Below are positions 9,346-17,006 of a stretch of 64,000 nt of DNA, in pieces. The position numbers were made by a program, and so were the translations under genes. The stretch lies in NCBI RefSeq assembly GCF_029222965.1, contig NZ_JARHUD010000004.1, positions 186,001 through 250,000 on the forward strand, written 5' to 3'. A model generated the notes under the pieces. It was given only the letters and a program-made list of their open reading frames with translations. It searched no databases and was not told the origin of the DNA. How positions within the stretch are numbered: the stretch's first letter is position 1; every line of letters starts with the position of its first letter. Origin of the DNA: Aquibaculum arenosum (lineage in GTDB: Bacteria > Pseudomonadota > Alphaproteobacteria > Kiloniellales > DSM-21159).

Positions 9346-10185
9346 ATGAGCGACGCACACGCGAAACCAGACCATCCTTACCATCTAGTCAATCCTAGCC
9401 CTTGGCCGTTGATTGGGGCTTTATCGGGCGGCTTCCTCGCCGTCGGCATGGTCGTCTTCATGCATGCCCCCACCAACTGGATGCTGTTTGCCGGCATCTT
9501 CCTGGTGCTCATGACGATGTTCGGCTGGTGGCGACAGGTGGTCCGCGAGGCCACCCACGAAGGACATCATACCTCGGTGGTCCAGATTGGCCTGCGCTAC
9601 GGCATGCTGCTTTTCATCGCCTCGGAGGTGATGTTCTTCGTAGCCTTCTTCTGGGCCTACTTTAATGTCGCGCTCTTTCCGAACGATCCGATTCACGCCG
9701 AGCGCACAGCGGCCATCGGCGGCGTCTGGCCCCCGGAAGGTGTTATCACCTTCGATCCCTTCGACTTGCCGTTCCTCAATACCCTGATCCTGCTGCTCTC
9801 CGGCTGCACCGTGACCTGGGCGCATCACGCATTGCGCCAAGGCGATCGCCAGGGTCTCCTCCAGGGGCTGGGGCTGACGGTTCTGCTGGGGGCGCTCTTC
9901 ACCAGCCTGCAGGCGTACGAGTACTCTCATGCGGCTTTCGGTTTCCGTGAGGGCATCTATTCGACAACCTTCTACATGTTGACCGGCTTCCACGGCTTCC
10001 ACGTTCTGGTGGGTACCATTTTCCTGGCGATCTGTTGGCTTCGTGCCTATGCCGGCCACTTCAAGCCGGACCACCATTTCGGGTTCGAGGCAGCGGCCTG
10101 GTACTGGCACTTCGTCGACGTCGTCTGGCTGTTCCTCTTCGTCGCCATCTACTGGTGGGGTGCCGGAGCGATCGCCGCCCACTGA
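9346..10185 (+). CDS. ctaE: Cytochrome c oxidase subunit III
   Basis: A 279-residue, seven-helix subunit that stabilises subunit I and proton uptake. Seen: HPYHLVNPSPWPL at the N-terminus, WWRQVVREATHEGHHT, MLLFIASEVMFFVAFFWAYF (the conserved Glu region), GCTVTWAHHAL, YEYSHAAFGF, FYMLTGFHGFHVLVGT and the final AAAWYWHFVDVVWLFLFVAIYWWG. GGGGGAAG lies before the ATG. It is 23 bp downstream of ctaG, and two hairpins follow its stop. Confidence 0.97.
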   Translation: MSDAHAKPDHPYHLVNPSPWPLIGALSGGFLAVGMVVFMHAPTNWMLFAGIFLVLMTMFGWWRQVVREATHEGHHTSVVQIGLRYGMLLFIASEVMFFVAFFWAYFNVALFPNDPIHAERTAAIGGVWPPEGVITFDPFDLPFLNTLILLLSGCTVTWAHHALRQGDRQGLLQGLGLTVLLGALFTSLQAYEYSHAAFGFREGIYSTTFYMLTGFHGFHVLVGTIFLAICWLRAYAGHFKPDHHFGFEAAAWYWHFVDVVWLFLFVAIYWWGAGAIAAH

Positions 10186-10202
10186 TCCCGCCGTGCAGTG
10201 CA

Positions 10203-10288
10203 CTCTCCGCTGTTCTGCCTTTGGGCGACGCGGCGGAGAGCTCTGTTTGAAGCTTGCAACAGCGCGCCTTATCCCTGGGCGCGCTGTT
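10203..10288 (+). terminator. Tandem hairpins after ctaE
   Basis: Two perfect inverted repeats follow the ctaE stop: CTCTCCGC (10203-10210) with GCGGAGAG (10233-10240), and AACAGCGCGCC (10258-10268) with GGCGCGCTGTT (10278-10288; 11 bp, 9-nt loop). They probably end or attenuate the main oxidase transcript before the DUF983 and surf1 genes. Confidence 0.65.
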
Positions 10289-10357
10289 CCCGTTCCGGGC
10301 TGCGACATGCCGTCCCTTGCAAGAAGTGCGGGTGATCCTGCAAGGTGATTTTCGACT

Positions 10358-10744
10358 ATGACATCTTCACATCATCATGCCCGCGTGTCGCCTCTGGCCG
10401 CGGGACTTGGCTGCCGTTGCCCGCGCTGCGGGCAGGGACGGCTTTTCGATGGCTTCCTGACTGTGCAGGATCGCTGCGAACGCTGTGGGCTGGATCTGAA
10501 AAGCGCCGACAGCGGCGACGGACCGGCCGTTTTCCTCATCTTCATTCTGGGCTTTCTGGTCGTGCCGGCGGCGCTGCTGTTCGAATCTTGGGTCGAGCCA
10601 CCCCTTTGGGTGCATGCGGTGCTCTGGGGCGTGGTCATCTTGGGGGGCGCCATTGCCATGCTGCGGCCCTTCAAGGCGACGATGATCGCCCTGCAGTATC
10701 GCCACAAAGCCAGCGACAGCGGCAGCACCCGCTACGAGCCCTGA
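10358..10744 (+). CDS. DUF983 family protein
   Basis: A 128-residue protein with an N-terminal zinc-ribbon-like pattern, CRCPRCGQGRLFDGF followed by CERCGLDLKSADSGDGPAVF, then two membrane helices (VFLIFILGFLVVPAALLF and VHAVLWGVVILGGAIAML). The arrangement CPRCGxGxLF...C-x-x-CG plus GDGPAVF is diagnostic of DUF983, a family found almost always beside alphaproteobacterial cta genes. The role is unknown, presumably in oxidase assembly. It is separated from surf1 by 13 bp. Confidence 0.9.
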   Translation: MTSSHHHARVSPLAAGLGCRCPRCGQGRLFDGFLTVQDRCERCGLDLKSADSGDGPAVFLIFILGFLVVPAALLFESWVEPPLWVHAVLWGVVILGGAIAMLRPFKATMIALQYRHKASDSGSTRYEP

Positions 10745-10757
10745 GCCGGTAACCGTG

Positions 10758-11483
10758 ATGTCCTTTCGTCCGCGTTTCTGGCCCACAGTGATCATGCTGC
10801 CAGCCCTGGCGATCCTGTTGGCTCTGGGCTCCTGGCAACTGGATCGGCGGGAATGGAAGCACGACCTGATCGCGGACCTGGCAGTCCAACAGGCCGAACC
10901 ACCGGTGCCTCTGCCGGAGCGGATCGATCCGGACGCGCTGGAGTTCCGCCGCCTCGCACTCACTGGCACACTGCTGCACGAGCGCGAACTCTACTGGGCG
11001 TCACGGACCCTGGATGGCGTGAATGGCTATCACGTGGTCACGCCGCTGCGCCTGGAGGATGGCCGTGAGATTCTTCTGGATCGGGGCTGGCTGTCGGCAG
11101 CGGATCTCGATCCCGCCGGACGTCGTGCAAGCCAGCCGGACGGCCCGCTAGAAGTGGTGGCGACAGCACGCCGCGGCGGTTGGGGCGGTCCGGCCTGGGC
11201 CACTTGGCTGCGCCCGGTGAACGACCCGGCCGGCAATCGTTGGCTCTGGCCGGACCTGGAGGCGATGGCGGGCGCCACCGGCCTGTTGCAGCCCGTCACC
11301 GAGATTTACGCCGTGGTCGAGCCCGGCCAGCTGCCGCCGCCGCCCCAAGCCCGTCCCCCGGAGCCGGAACTGCGCGACAATCACCTGCAGTATGCGCTGT
11401 TCTGGTTCACCATGGCCGCGGCTCTGCTGGTCATTTATGTTCTGTTTCATCGCCGACCGCGCGGTGGGCGCACTCCTGAATGA
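10758..11483 (+). CDS. surf1: SURF1 family cytochrome oxidase biogenesis protein
   Basis: A 241-residue protein with two membrane helices, one at each end (VIMLPALAILLALGSWQL and YALFWFTMAAALLVIYVLF), enclosing a periplasmic domain. Family marks are LGSWQLDRREWK, the RGWL motif in LLDRGWLSAAD, and the C-terminal NHLQYALFWF, which matches the SURF1 signature (NxHxxYAxxWF) with a substitution. SURF1 helps insert haem a into subunit I. ATG at 10758 was chosen; a GTG one codon upstream is also possible. The 3' end overlaps the convergent membrane-protein gene by 53 bp. Confidence 0.92.
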   Translation: MSFRPRFWPTVIMLPALAILLALGSWQLDRREWKHDLIADLAVQQAEPPVPLPERIDPDALEFRRLALTGTLLHERELYWASRTLDGVNGYHVVTPLRLEDGREILLDRGWLSAADLDPAGRRASQPDGPLEVVATARRGGWGGPAWATWLRPVNDPAGNRWLWPDLEAMAGATGLLQPVTEIYAVVEPGQLPPPPQARPPEPELRDNHLQYALFWFTMAAALLVIYVLFHRRPRGGRTPE

Positions 11484-11892
11484 GCTTCATCACCTCCAGG
11501 GGCTTGGCCTTGATCAGGTTGAGCTCGATGTCGTAGCGCTCCCCATCGGTGCGCAGGATGCGAATGCCGCGGCTGAGCAGCCGGCGCTTGATGGTGGCCT
11601 CCTGCACATCCTCCCAGGCGATGCCATCAGGCCCTTTGCGCCGATCAACGAGTCCGTCCTCGGCGATGATCAGCACCGGACCCTTGATGCGCAGTTCCGC
11701 GCCCACCATCCACATGGCCAGGCCGGGGATGACGATCAGGATGAAGATGCCCCCCAGTTCGCCCTCCAGGCCATTTTGGGCGATCCGAGCGAAGCCCAGC
11801 ATCATCAGCACCGCCAGCATGATCATGAAGGACCAGCTTTTGGTCCGGTCGAAGGAAAAGGTGGCAACGGGCTTGTCGAGGCGGGGTTTCAT
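11431..11892 (-). CDS. Membrane protein with PH-like domain, function unknown
   Basis: A 153-residue product. After a basic start there are two membrane segments (SWSFMIMLAVLMMLGFARIA and GIFILIVIPGLAMWMV), followed by a beta-rich domain (LRIKGPVLIIAEDGLVDRRKGPDGIAWEDVQEATIKRR) that looks like the bacterial PH-like fold seen in STM3941-type and YdbT/PH-2 proteins: a strand, 'IAWEDV', then repeated hydrophobic strands and a C-terminal helix. The last 53 bp overlap the end of surf1 on the opposite strand. The family name is not certain; the reading frame is supported by the clear topology and codon use. Confidence 0.65.
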   Translation of the reverse strand: MKPRLDKPVATFSFDRTKSWSFMIMLAVLMMLGFARIAQNGLEGELGGIFILIVIPGLAMWMVGAELRIKGPVLIIAEDGLVDRRKGPDGIAWEDVQEATIKRRLLSRGIRILRTDGERYDIELNLIKAKPLEVMKLIQECAHRAVGDETEHK

Positions 11893-11970
11893 TGCGGCTC
11901 CGGGATGACCATGCTGTGGACCGCGATTGCAGTTTGATCGCGGCGCAAAAGCGAGGATGAACTCAAGACC

Positions 11971-13452
11971 ATGTCCGCCTATCAGCTTCTACAGCAACGC
12001 TTCAAGCGAATTGGGACACTCGCTGGTGCACAATCGATGCTGCACTGGGACATGGCCACCATGATGCCGTCGGGCGGCAGTGGCGCCCGCGCGGAGCAGC
12101 TGGCAACGCTGGAGGTGCTTCAGCACGAGTTGCTGACCGCGCCCGAGACCGGCGACTTGCTGGAGCAGGCGCAGCAGGAGCCGCTGGACCATTGGCAGGC
12201 GGCCAACCTGCGCGAGATGCTGCGCAGCCATCGCAGCGCCACCGCCGTTCCACCGGAGTTGGTGGAAGCCCTGACCAAAGCTTGCCGCCGCTGCGAGATG
12301 CTTTGGCGCGAGGCCCGGAAGAACGACGACTTTGCCGCCGTCCGCCCCGCCCTGGCCGAGGTGATTGCCCGCGTGCGTGAGAGTGCGGCGGCGCGTGGCG
12401 CGGCTCTGGGCCTGACGCCCTATGACGCCCTGCTCGAACAGTATCAGCCGGGCCTGCGGGCTGCGCGCGTGGAGAGCCTCTTCGCCCCGCTGCGTACGGC
12501 ACTGCCCGAACTGATCGAGGGTGCCCTGGCTGCACAGGCCGCGCGTCCCACGCCCCTGGTGCCGCAAGGGCCTTTCCCGCAAGCCGCCCAGGAAGCGCTG
12601 GCGCGCAATTTGATGGAGCGGCTGGGCTTCCCCTTCGATCAGGGGCGACTCGACACCTCCTTGCATCCCTTTTCCGGTGGCACTCCCGACGACCTGCGTA
12701 TCACCACGCGATGGGACGAGGCGGACTACAGCTCCGCGATCATGGGGGTGCTGCACGAGACGGGGCACGCGCTCTACGAGGCCGGACTGCCCCGGGACTG
12801 GCGGCTGCAGCCCGTGGGCGAAGCGCGGGGCATGGCGGTGCACGAAAGCCAATCGCTGCTGGTCGAGATGCAGGCCTGCCGCAGCCGCGCCTTCCTGGCT
12901 TACCTGGCGCCCCTGCTGGCGCAGCATTTCGGCGCTGACCCCGCCTGGAAGCCTGAGAACCTCTATCGTCTGGCGACCCGGGTGGAGCGCGGCTTCATTC
13001 GCGTGGATGCCGATGAGGTAACCTATCCGGCGCATGTGCTGCTGCGCTACGAACTCGAGCCGGCGTTGCTGTCGGGCGATCTGCCGCTTGCTGATCTGCC
13101 CGGCGCGTGGCGGGAGCAGGCCAGGGCGCTGGTGGGTGCCGTGCCGCCGGGCGATGGCTTTGGCTGCCTGCAGGATATCCATTGGTACGACGGGGCTTTC
13201 GGCTACTTCCCCACCTATACCCTGGGCGCCATGACCGCGGCCCAGCTGTACCGGGCTGCCGTGGAAAGCGATGCGGCGATCCCGGATGCCCTGGAGCAGG
13301 GTGACTTCACGCCGCTGCTTGCCTGGATGCGACGCGAGATTCATGCCAGGGCATCGCTGCTGGAGTGGGAGGAGTTGGTGGAGACCGCAACCGGCCGTCC
13401 ACTCGATCCGGAAATCTACCTGGACCACCTGCGCCAGCGTTACCTGGGATAA
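11971..13452 (+). CDS. Carboxypeptidase M32 (carboxypeptidase Taq family)
   Basis: A 493-residue zinc carboxypeptidase removing C-terminal residues in the cytoplasm. Seen: LHWDMATMMPSGGSGARAEQ (family N-terminal signature), LDTSLHPFSGG, DDLRITTRWDE, and the metal site HETGH at 262-266 with the downstream HESQSLLVEMQ helix supplying the third ligand. Near the C-terminus are IHWYDGAFGYFPTYTLGAM and the usual IYLDHLRQRYLG ending. All catalytic residues are intact. It is convergent with the glutamine-synthetase-like gene with only 7 bp between stops. Confidence 0.95.
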   Translation: MSAYQLLQQRFKRIGTLAGAQSMLHWDMATMMPSGGSGARAEQLATLEVLQHELLTAPETGDLLEQAQQEPLDHWQAANLREMLRSHRSATAVPPELVEALTKACRRCEMLWREARKNDDFAAVRPALAEVIARVRESAAARGAALGLTPYDALLEQYQPGLRAARVESLFAPLRTALPELIEGALAAQAARPTPLVPQGPFPQAAQEALARNLMERLGFPFDQGRLDTSLHPFSGGTPDDLRITTRWDEADYSSAIMGVLHETGHALYEAGLPRDWRLQPVGEARGMAVHESQSLLVEMQACRSRAFLAYLAPLLAQHFGADPAWKPENLYRLATRVERGFIRVDADEVTYPAHVLLRYELEPALLSGDLPLADLPGAWREQARALVGAVPPGDGFGCLQDIHWYDGAFGYFPTYTLGAMTAAQLYRAAVESDAAIPDALEQGDFTPLLAWMRREIHARASLLEWEELVETATGRPLDPEIYLDHLRQRYLG

Positions 13453-13459
13453 CCAAGCC

Positions 13460-14836
13460 CTACACGTTCAGCAGCAGATACTCCCGCTCCCAGGAAGAGA
13501 TCACCTTGTTGTAGAGGCGCCACTCCAGGGTTTTCACCTCGATGAAGGCATCGACGAAGCGCTGGCCCAGCACCCGGCCCAGCGGCGCGCAGCCCTTCAG
13601 CAGTTCCAGGGCCTGGTGGTGGTGCAGCGGCAGGGTGAAGGGCAGGGTGTGGGCGTCGATGGTCACCATCGGCTCCGGCTGCAACTCCTCCTCCAGGCCG
13701 AGCAGGCCGCAGGCCAGGGTGCCGGCGATGGCCAGATAGGGGTTGGCGTCGGCGCCCACCACCCGATTCTCGACGCGGCGCGCCTCGGGCGGTGAATCGG
13801 GTACCCGCAGCCCACAGGTGCGGTTGTCCCGGCCCCAGTGCACGTTGATCGGCGCATCGGACTCGAGCCGGATGCGCCGGAAGGAATTGACGTTGGGACA
13901 GAAGAGCGGCATCGCGGCCGGCACGTAGCGCTGCAGCCCGGAGATGTAGTGCAGTAGGGCCGGCGCATCGCTGCCGTCCTGCGCGGTGAAGATGTTGCTC
14001 CCCGTGGCTGTTTCCAGCACTGACTGATGCACATGCATGGCCGAGCCCGGCTCGTTCTCGTGTGGCTGGGCCATGAAGGTGGCGAACATCTTGTGGCGGA
14101 GAGCGGCCTGGCGGACCGTGCGCTTGAAGAGAAAAACCTGGTCGGCGAGCGCCAGCGCGTCGCCATGCTTGAAGTTCATCTCCAGCTGCACCGGCCCGGA
14201 TTCGTGGGCCATGGTGCCGATCTCGATCTGCTGGACATCGCAGTAGTCGTAGATGTCCTCCACCACGGGGTCGAACTCGTTGGCGGCCTCGATGCCGTAG
14301 GCCTGACGGCCGGACTCGCGGCGCCCGGAAATGCCGGGCGGAGAGATGAGCGGCAGGTCCGGGTCGTTGTTCTTTTCGACCAGGTAGAATTCCAACTCAG
14401 GGGCGACCACCGGCGTCAGCCCGCGCTCGGCGTAGCACTCCAGCACGTGGCGCAGCACCGAGCGCGGTGCATAGTCGACCCGCCGGCCATCGGTGGTCCA
14501 GGCGTCGCAGATCACTTGGGCTGTCGGCTCCTCATACCAGGGCACGAGACGCAGGGTTGCAACGTCGGGCACGGCGCGAATGTCGGAATCAATCTCGGCG
14601 GCCACCAGGGTATCGTCCACCGTGTGGCCGGTCACCGACTGCACCAGGATCGATTCCGGCACCCGCAGGCCCTGGCTGTCCAGTGCCCGGATGAAGTCTT
14701 CACGCGGGACGATCTTGCCGCGCATCATGCCGTTGGCGTCGGGCAGGAGGCATTCCACCTCGTCCACCTTGCGTGAGCGCAGCCAGTCGATGGTCTGCGC
14801 CAGTGCCGCTTCGCTCAAATGAAAGCCGTCGCTCAT
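13460..14836 (-). CDS. Glutamine synthetase family protein, gamma-glutamylputrescine synthetase-like
   Basis: A 458-residue ATP-dependent ligase of the PuuA branch of type I glutamine synthetases. Family marks: VDEVECLLPDANGMMRGKIVPREDF, VVAPELEFYLVEKN (metal-binding Glu), EIGTMAHESGPVQLEMNFKHGDAL, MAQPHENEPGSAMHVHQSV (the HVHxS site) and the C-terminal RxxNRxVGADANPYLAIA. PuuA-type enzymes join glutamate to putrescine or another amine; the exact amine cannot be read from sequence. The neighbouring genes on the same strand are a cupin and a flavodoxin-fold protein rather than puuB/C/D. GmaS (gamma-glutamylmethylamide synthetase), which would fit the methylamine genes nearby, was considered but the N-terminus looks PuuA-like. 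Confidence 0.85.
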   Translation of the reverse strand: MSDGFHLSEAALAQTIDWLRSRKVDEVECLLPDANGMMRGKIVPREDFIRALDSQGLRVPESILVQSVTGHTVDDTLVAAEIDSDIRAVPDVATLRLVPWYEEPTAQVICDAWTTDGRRVDYAPRSVLRHVLECYAERGLTPVVAPELEFYLVEKNNDPDLPLISPPGISGRRESGRQAYGIEAANEFDPVVEDIYDYCDVQQIEIGTMAHESGPVQLEMNFKHGDALALADQVFLFKRTVRQAALRHKMFATFMAQPHENEPGSAMHVHQSVLETATGSNIFTAQDGSDAPALLHYISGLQRYVPAAMPLFCPNVNSFRRIRLESDAPINVHWGRDNRTCGLRVPDSPPEARRVENRVVGADANPYLAIAGTLACGLLGLEEELQPEPMVTIDAHTLPFTLPLHHHQALELLKGCAPLGRVLGQRFVDAFIEVKTLEWRLYNKVISSWEREYLLLNV

Positions 14837-14934
14837 GCTTCGTCACCGCTGCCGGAGGAGAGCCTCAGCATGGCACAGGGAAAGGGGCGGGGGAACGGCC
14901 GATGACGCCGGTGCCGCTGGCTTTTGCGGGCGGG

Positions 14935-15321
14935 TCAGTCCGTGCTTTGCGCTGCAGTGAAGATCAGCAGTACCACCGCGCCCTCCCGGCTACCGGCCGT
15001 GTGCGAGGCGCCGGGCGCGCGCACCACATAGCCGCCGGCGGAAATCTCCTGATCCTGGTCGTGGAAGCTGCCCTCCAGCACCAGGATCTGCTCCAGCTCC
15101 CGGTGCGCGTGCCAATCGGCATAGGCGCCGGGGTCGATCTTCATCAACGCGGTCGACAGGCCGCTTTGCCGATCGTCCAGCAGGGGCTTCAGCCAAAAGC
15201 CGGGCGCGTCGGTGGCCTGCCAGGTTGCCTCAGCCGGGTCGTGGTAGCGGCTGCCGCTGGCGGGCGGGGAGAGGTCCAGAACCGCGCTGCCCTCCGCTGG
15301 TGCCTGAAAAGGATCGGCCAT
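14935..15321 (-). CDS. Cupin domain protein (ChrR-type cupin)
   Basis: A 128-residue single cupin. The barrel motifs are present: DPGAYADWHAHRELEQILVLEGSFHDQ (motif 1, with HAH...E) and GGYVVRAPGASHTAGSREGAVVLLIF (motif 2 with His). The layout resembles the cupin half of ChrR anti-sigma factors and of small acetylacetone-cleaving-type cupins, but there is no zinc-binding anti-sigma domain and no sigma factor gene next to it. It lies about 98 bp from the ligase and 27 bp from the flavodoxin-fold gene, probably in one minus-strand unit. The substrate is unknown. Confidence 0.82.
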   Translation of the reverse strand: MADPFQAPAEGSAVLDLSPPASGSRYHDPAEATWQATDAPGFWLKPLLDDRQSGLSTALMKIDPGAYADWHAHRELEQILVLEGSFHDQDQEISAGGYVVRAPGASHTAGSREGAVVLLIFTAAQSTD

Positions 15322-15348
15322 GCTTGGCTCCTTGTTTGTCCGTGCTCG

Positions 15349-15816
15349 CTAGAAAATGCCGGCTTCCAGGCCAGCGGCCATCAGAAGACCCAGTTCGCGG
15401 CACTGCTCGACGAAGTCCTCCTGGAAGGACCCGCGACAGACCAGCGGCTCCTGCACCGCGCGCCAGCGCAGGCCCGTGGTGATGCTCTCGACGGCGCGGC
15501 AGGTGCCGGTGCCGTCGTGCCCGGCCCGCACGCAAAGAGCGTAGGGCAGGCCATCGGTCTTCTCCAAGCAGGGATAGTAGCTGCGGTCGAAGAAATCCTT
15601 CAGCGCCCCGCTCATGTAGCCGAGGTTCTCCGTGGTGAAGAGCAGCACTGCGTCCGACGCCAGGACCTCCTCGGGTCCAGCCTCGAAGGGCGTGCGCACC
15701 GTAAGCGTCACTCCTTCGATCTCCGGCTGCGTCGCGCCCTCGACCAGCGCATCGCGCAGCCGCTTGGTGTTGTCGGAGGGGATGTGCCCGACGATCAGGA
15801 GGCTTTTGCCGCTCAT
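15349..15816 (-). CDS. Flavodoxin-fold NAD(P)H-dependent oxidoreductase
   Basis: A 155-residue protein beginning with KSLLIVGHIPSDNTKRL, a phosphate-binding loop typical of FMN proteins of the flavodoxin/WrbA type, with the second FMN loop at LLFTTENLGYMSGALKDFFDRSYY, where the family usually has P-x-Y-x-G-x-x-S-G-x-x-K-x-F-x-D-R. A central strand YALCVRAGHDGTGTC matches the third loop. The P of the PxYxG motif is replaced (TENLGY), as in several flavodoxin-fold subgroups. The partner and the substrate are unknown. ATG at 15816 is preferred over a GTG three codons earlier; neither has a strong ribosome site. Confidence 0.8.
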   Translation of the reverse strand: MSGKSLLIVGHIPSDNTKRLRDALVEGATQPEIEGVTLTVRTPFEAGPEEVLASDAVLLFTTENLGYMSGALKDFFDRSYYPCLEKTDGLPYALCVRAGHDGTGTCRAVESITTGLRWRAVQEPLVCRGSFQEDFVEQCRELGLLMAAGLEAGIF

Positions 15817-15938
15817 GGCTGCCACAGTAACAGACCGGCCGCCCTGGGCTCCAGCAGCCGGTGCTTTTCCCTCGGCGTCCTGGCAGCTAGAAGAAGAGCA
15901 GACAGCGTCCGAAACAGAAAAGGTGGGAGGAGTTTCCG

Positions 15939-16703
15939 ATGGAGATTACCGCGAAGATTGCGTTGGTGACCGGTGCCGGCACCGGTGTCGGGCGGGCAGC
16001 CTGCTTGGCGCTTGCGCGTGAGAACTACACGGTGGTGTTGACCGGCCGCCGGCCCGAGCCGCTTGAAGAAGTGGAGGCGGAGATCGCCGCGGCCGACCCC
16101 GAAGCCCGCACCCTGGTGGTGCCAGCCGACGTGAGCGATCCGGTGGCGGTCGAGGATCTCTTTGAGCGGATCGAAAAGGAGTTCGGCCGCCTCGACCTGC
16201 TGTTCAACAACGCGGGCACCGGCGCGCCGGCCGTGCCGATGGAAGAACTGCCGGTCGAGGAGTGGATGAAGGTGGTGGACGCCAACCTCACCGGCGCCTT
16301 CCTCTGCAGCCGCCAGGCCTTCCGCCTGATGAAGCAGCAAAAGCCGCGCGGCGGGCGAATCATCAACAACGGCTCGATCTCGGCCCATACGCCGCGCCCG
16401 CACTCGGCGCCCTATACCGCGACCAAACACGCCATCACCGGCCTGACCAAGTCTTGCGCCCTGGACGGCCGCGACTTCGACATCGCCGTGGGCCAGGTCG
16501 ACATCGGCAATGCCGCCACGCCGATGACCGAGCGCATGACCGAAGGCGTGCTGCAGCCCGACGGCAGCAAGAAGCCGGAGGCGCGCATGGATCCGGAGCA
16601 CGTGGCTAATGCCGTGGTCTACATGGCCAGCCTGCCACTGGACGCCAACGTGCTGACCATGACCGTGATGGCCACCAAGATGCCCTTCGTCGGCCGTGGC
16701 TGA
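15939..16703 (+). CDS. Short-chain dehydrogenase/reductase (SDR)
   Basis: A 254-residue classical SDR. The Rossmann site is [11 protein letters not shown] at about 11-21, NNAG at about 90, the catalytic Ser in [27 protein letters not shown] and the Y-x-x-x-K pair in YTATKHA. TGRR after the second strand suggests NADP preference (Arg pair). The C-terminal part after [15 protein letters not shown] closes the substrate pocket. GGAGG precedes the ATG at 15939. It is divergent from the flavodoxin-fold gene, and a GC-rich hairpin follows its stop. The substrate is unknown. Confidence 0.9.
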   Translation: MEITAKIALVTGAGTGVGRAACLALARENYTVVLTGRRPEPLEEVEAEIAAADPEARTLVVPADVSDPVAVEDLFERIEKEFGRLDLLFNNAGTGAPAVPMEELPVEEWMKVVDANLTGAFLCSRQAFRLMKQQKPRGGRIINNGSISAHTPRPHSAPYTATKHAITGLTKSCALDGRDFDIAVGQVDIGNAATPMTERMTEGVLQPDGSKKPEARMDPEHVANAVVYMASLPLDANVLTMTVMATKMPFVGRG

Positions 16704-16712
16704 TTGATGCGT

Positions 16713-16744
16713 CCCGGGCCTCGGCACGCACGCCGGGGCCCGGG
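16713..16744 (+). terminator. GC-rich hairpin after the SDR gene
   Basis: CCCGGGCC (16713-16720) and GGCCCGGG (16737-16744) form a perfect 8-bp stem 10 bp after the SDR stop. There is no T-run, so termination is inferred from position. Confidence 0.5.
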
Positions 16745-16762
16745 GCGTGCCGGGTGATGCTT

Positions 16763-16802
16763 GGGACTTTCCCGTCCGGCTGTTATAGACAGGGACTTTC
16801 CC
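16763..16802. promoter_or_regulatory. Two copies of a GGGA-N3-TCCC dyad, 29 bp apart
   Basis: GGGACTTTCCC occurs at 16763-16773 and again at 16792-16802, each followed by a similar CCGT/CCGG-rich stretch. The direct repetition of a short dyad at a spacing near three helix turns suggests a tandem protein-binding site. The rest of the 303-bp gap between the SDR gene and the aminotransferase (16704-17006) holds no recognised gene. Confidence 0.35.
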
Positions 16803-17006
16803 CGTTACCGGATGCAACGATGCGACAGATCCACGCAACGCGGCTCCAGGATCGCCGCCGCTATCACTCCGCTCGCAGCCGCCAGGCCGAGCTGCTGATC
16901 CTCTGCGCGCGCATCGGATACAATCCTTAGACAGCCTTCGCCGCCCGCTTTCGGGCGCCGGTGCTCCCATCGGCGCTGATCCCCTCTGCTGCGAAGGACC
17001 TTAACC

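Noticed and set aside
13460-14836. Assignment of the glutamine-synthetase-like gene as GmaS of the methylamine pathway
   Set aside because: Its N-terminus and motif set look PuuA-like, and it is 6 kb from tmm with unrelated genes between.
16820-16930. A 36-codon open frame in the gap before the aminotransferase
   Set aside because: No ribosome site, Arg-rich product, no family or conserved context visible.
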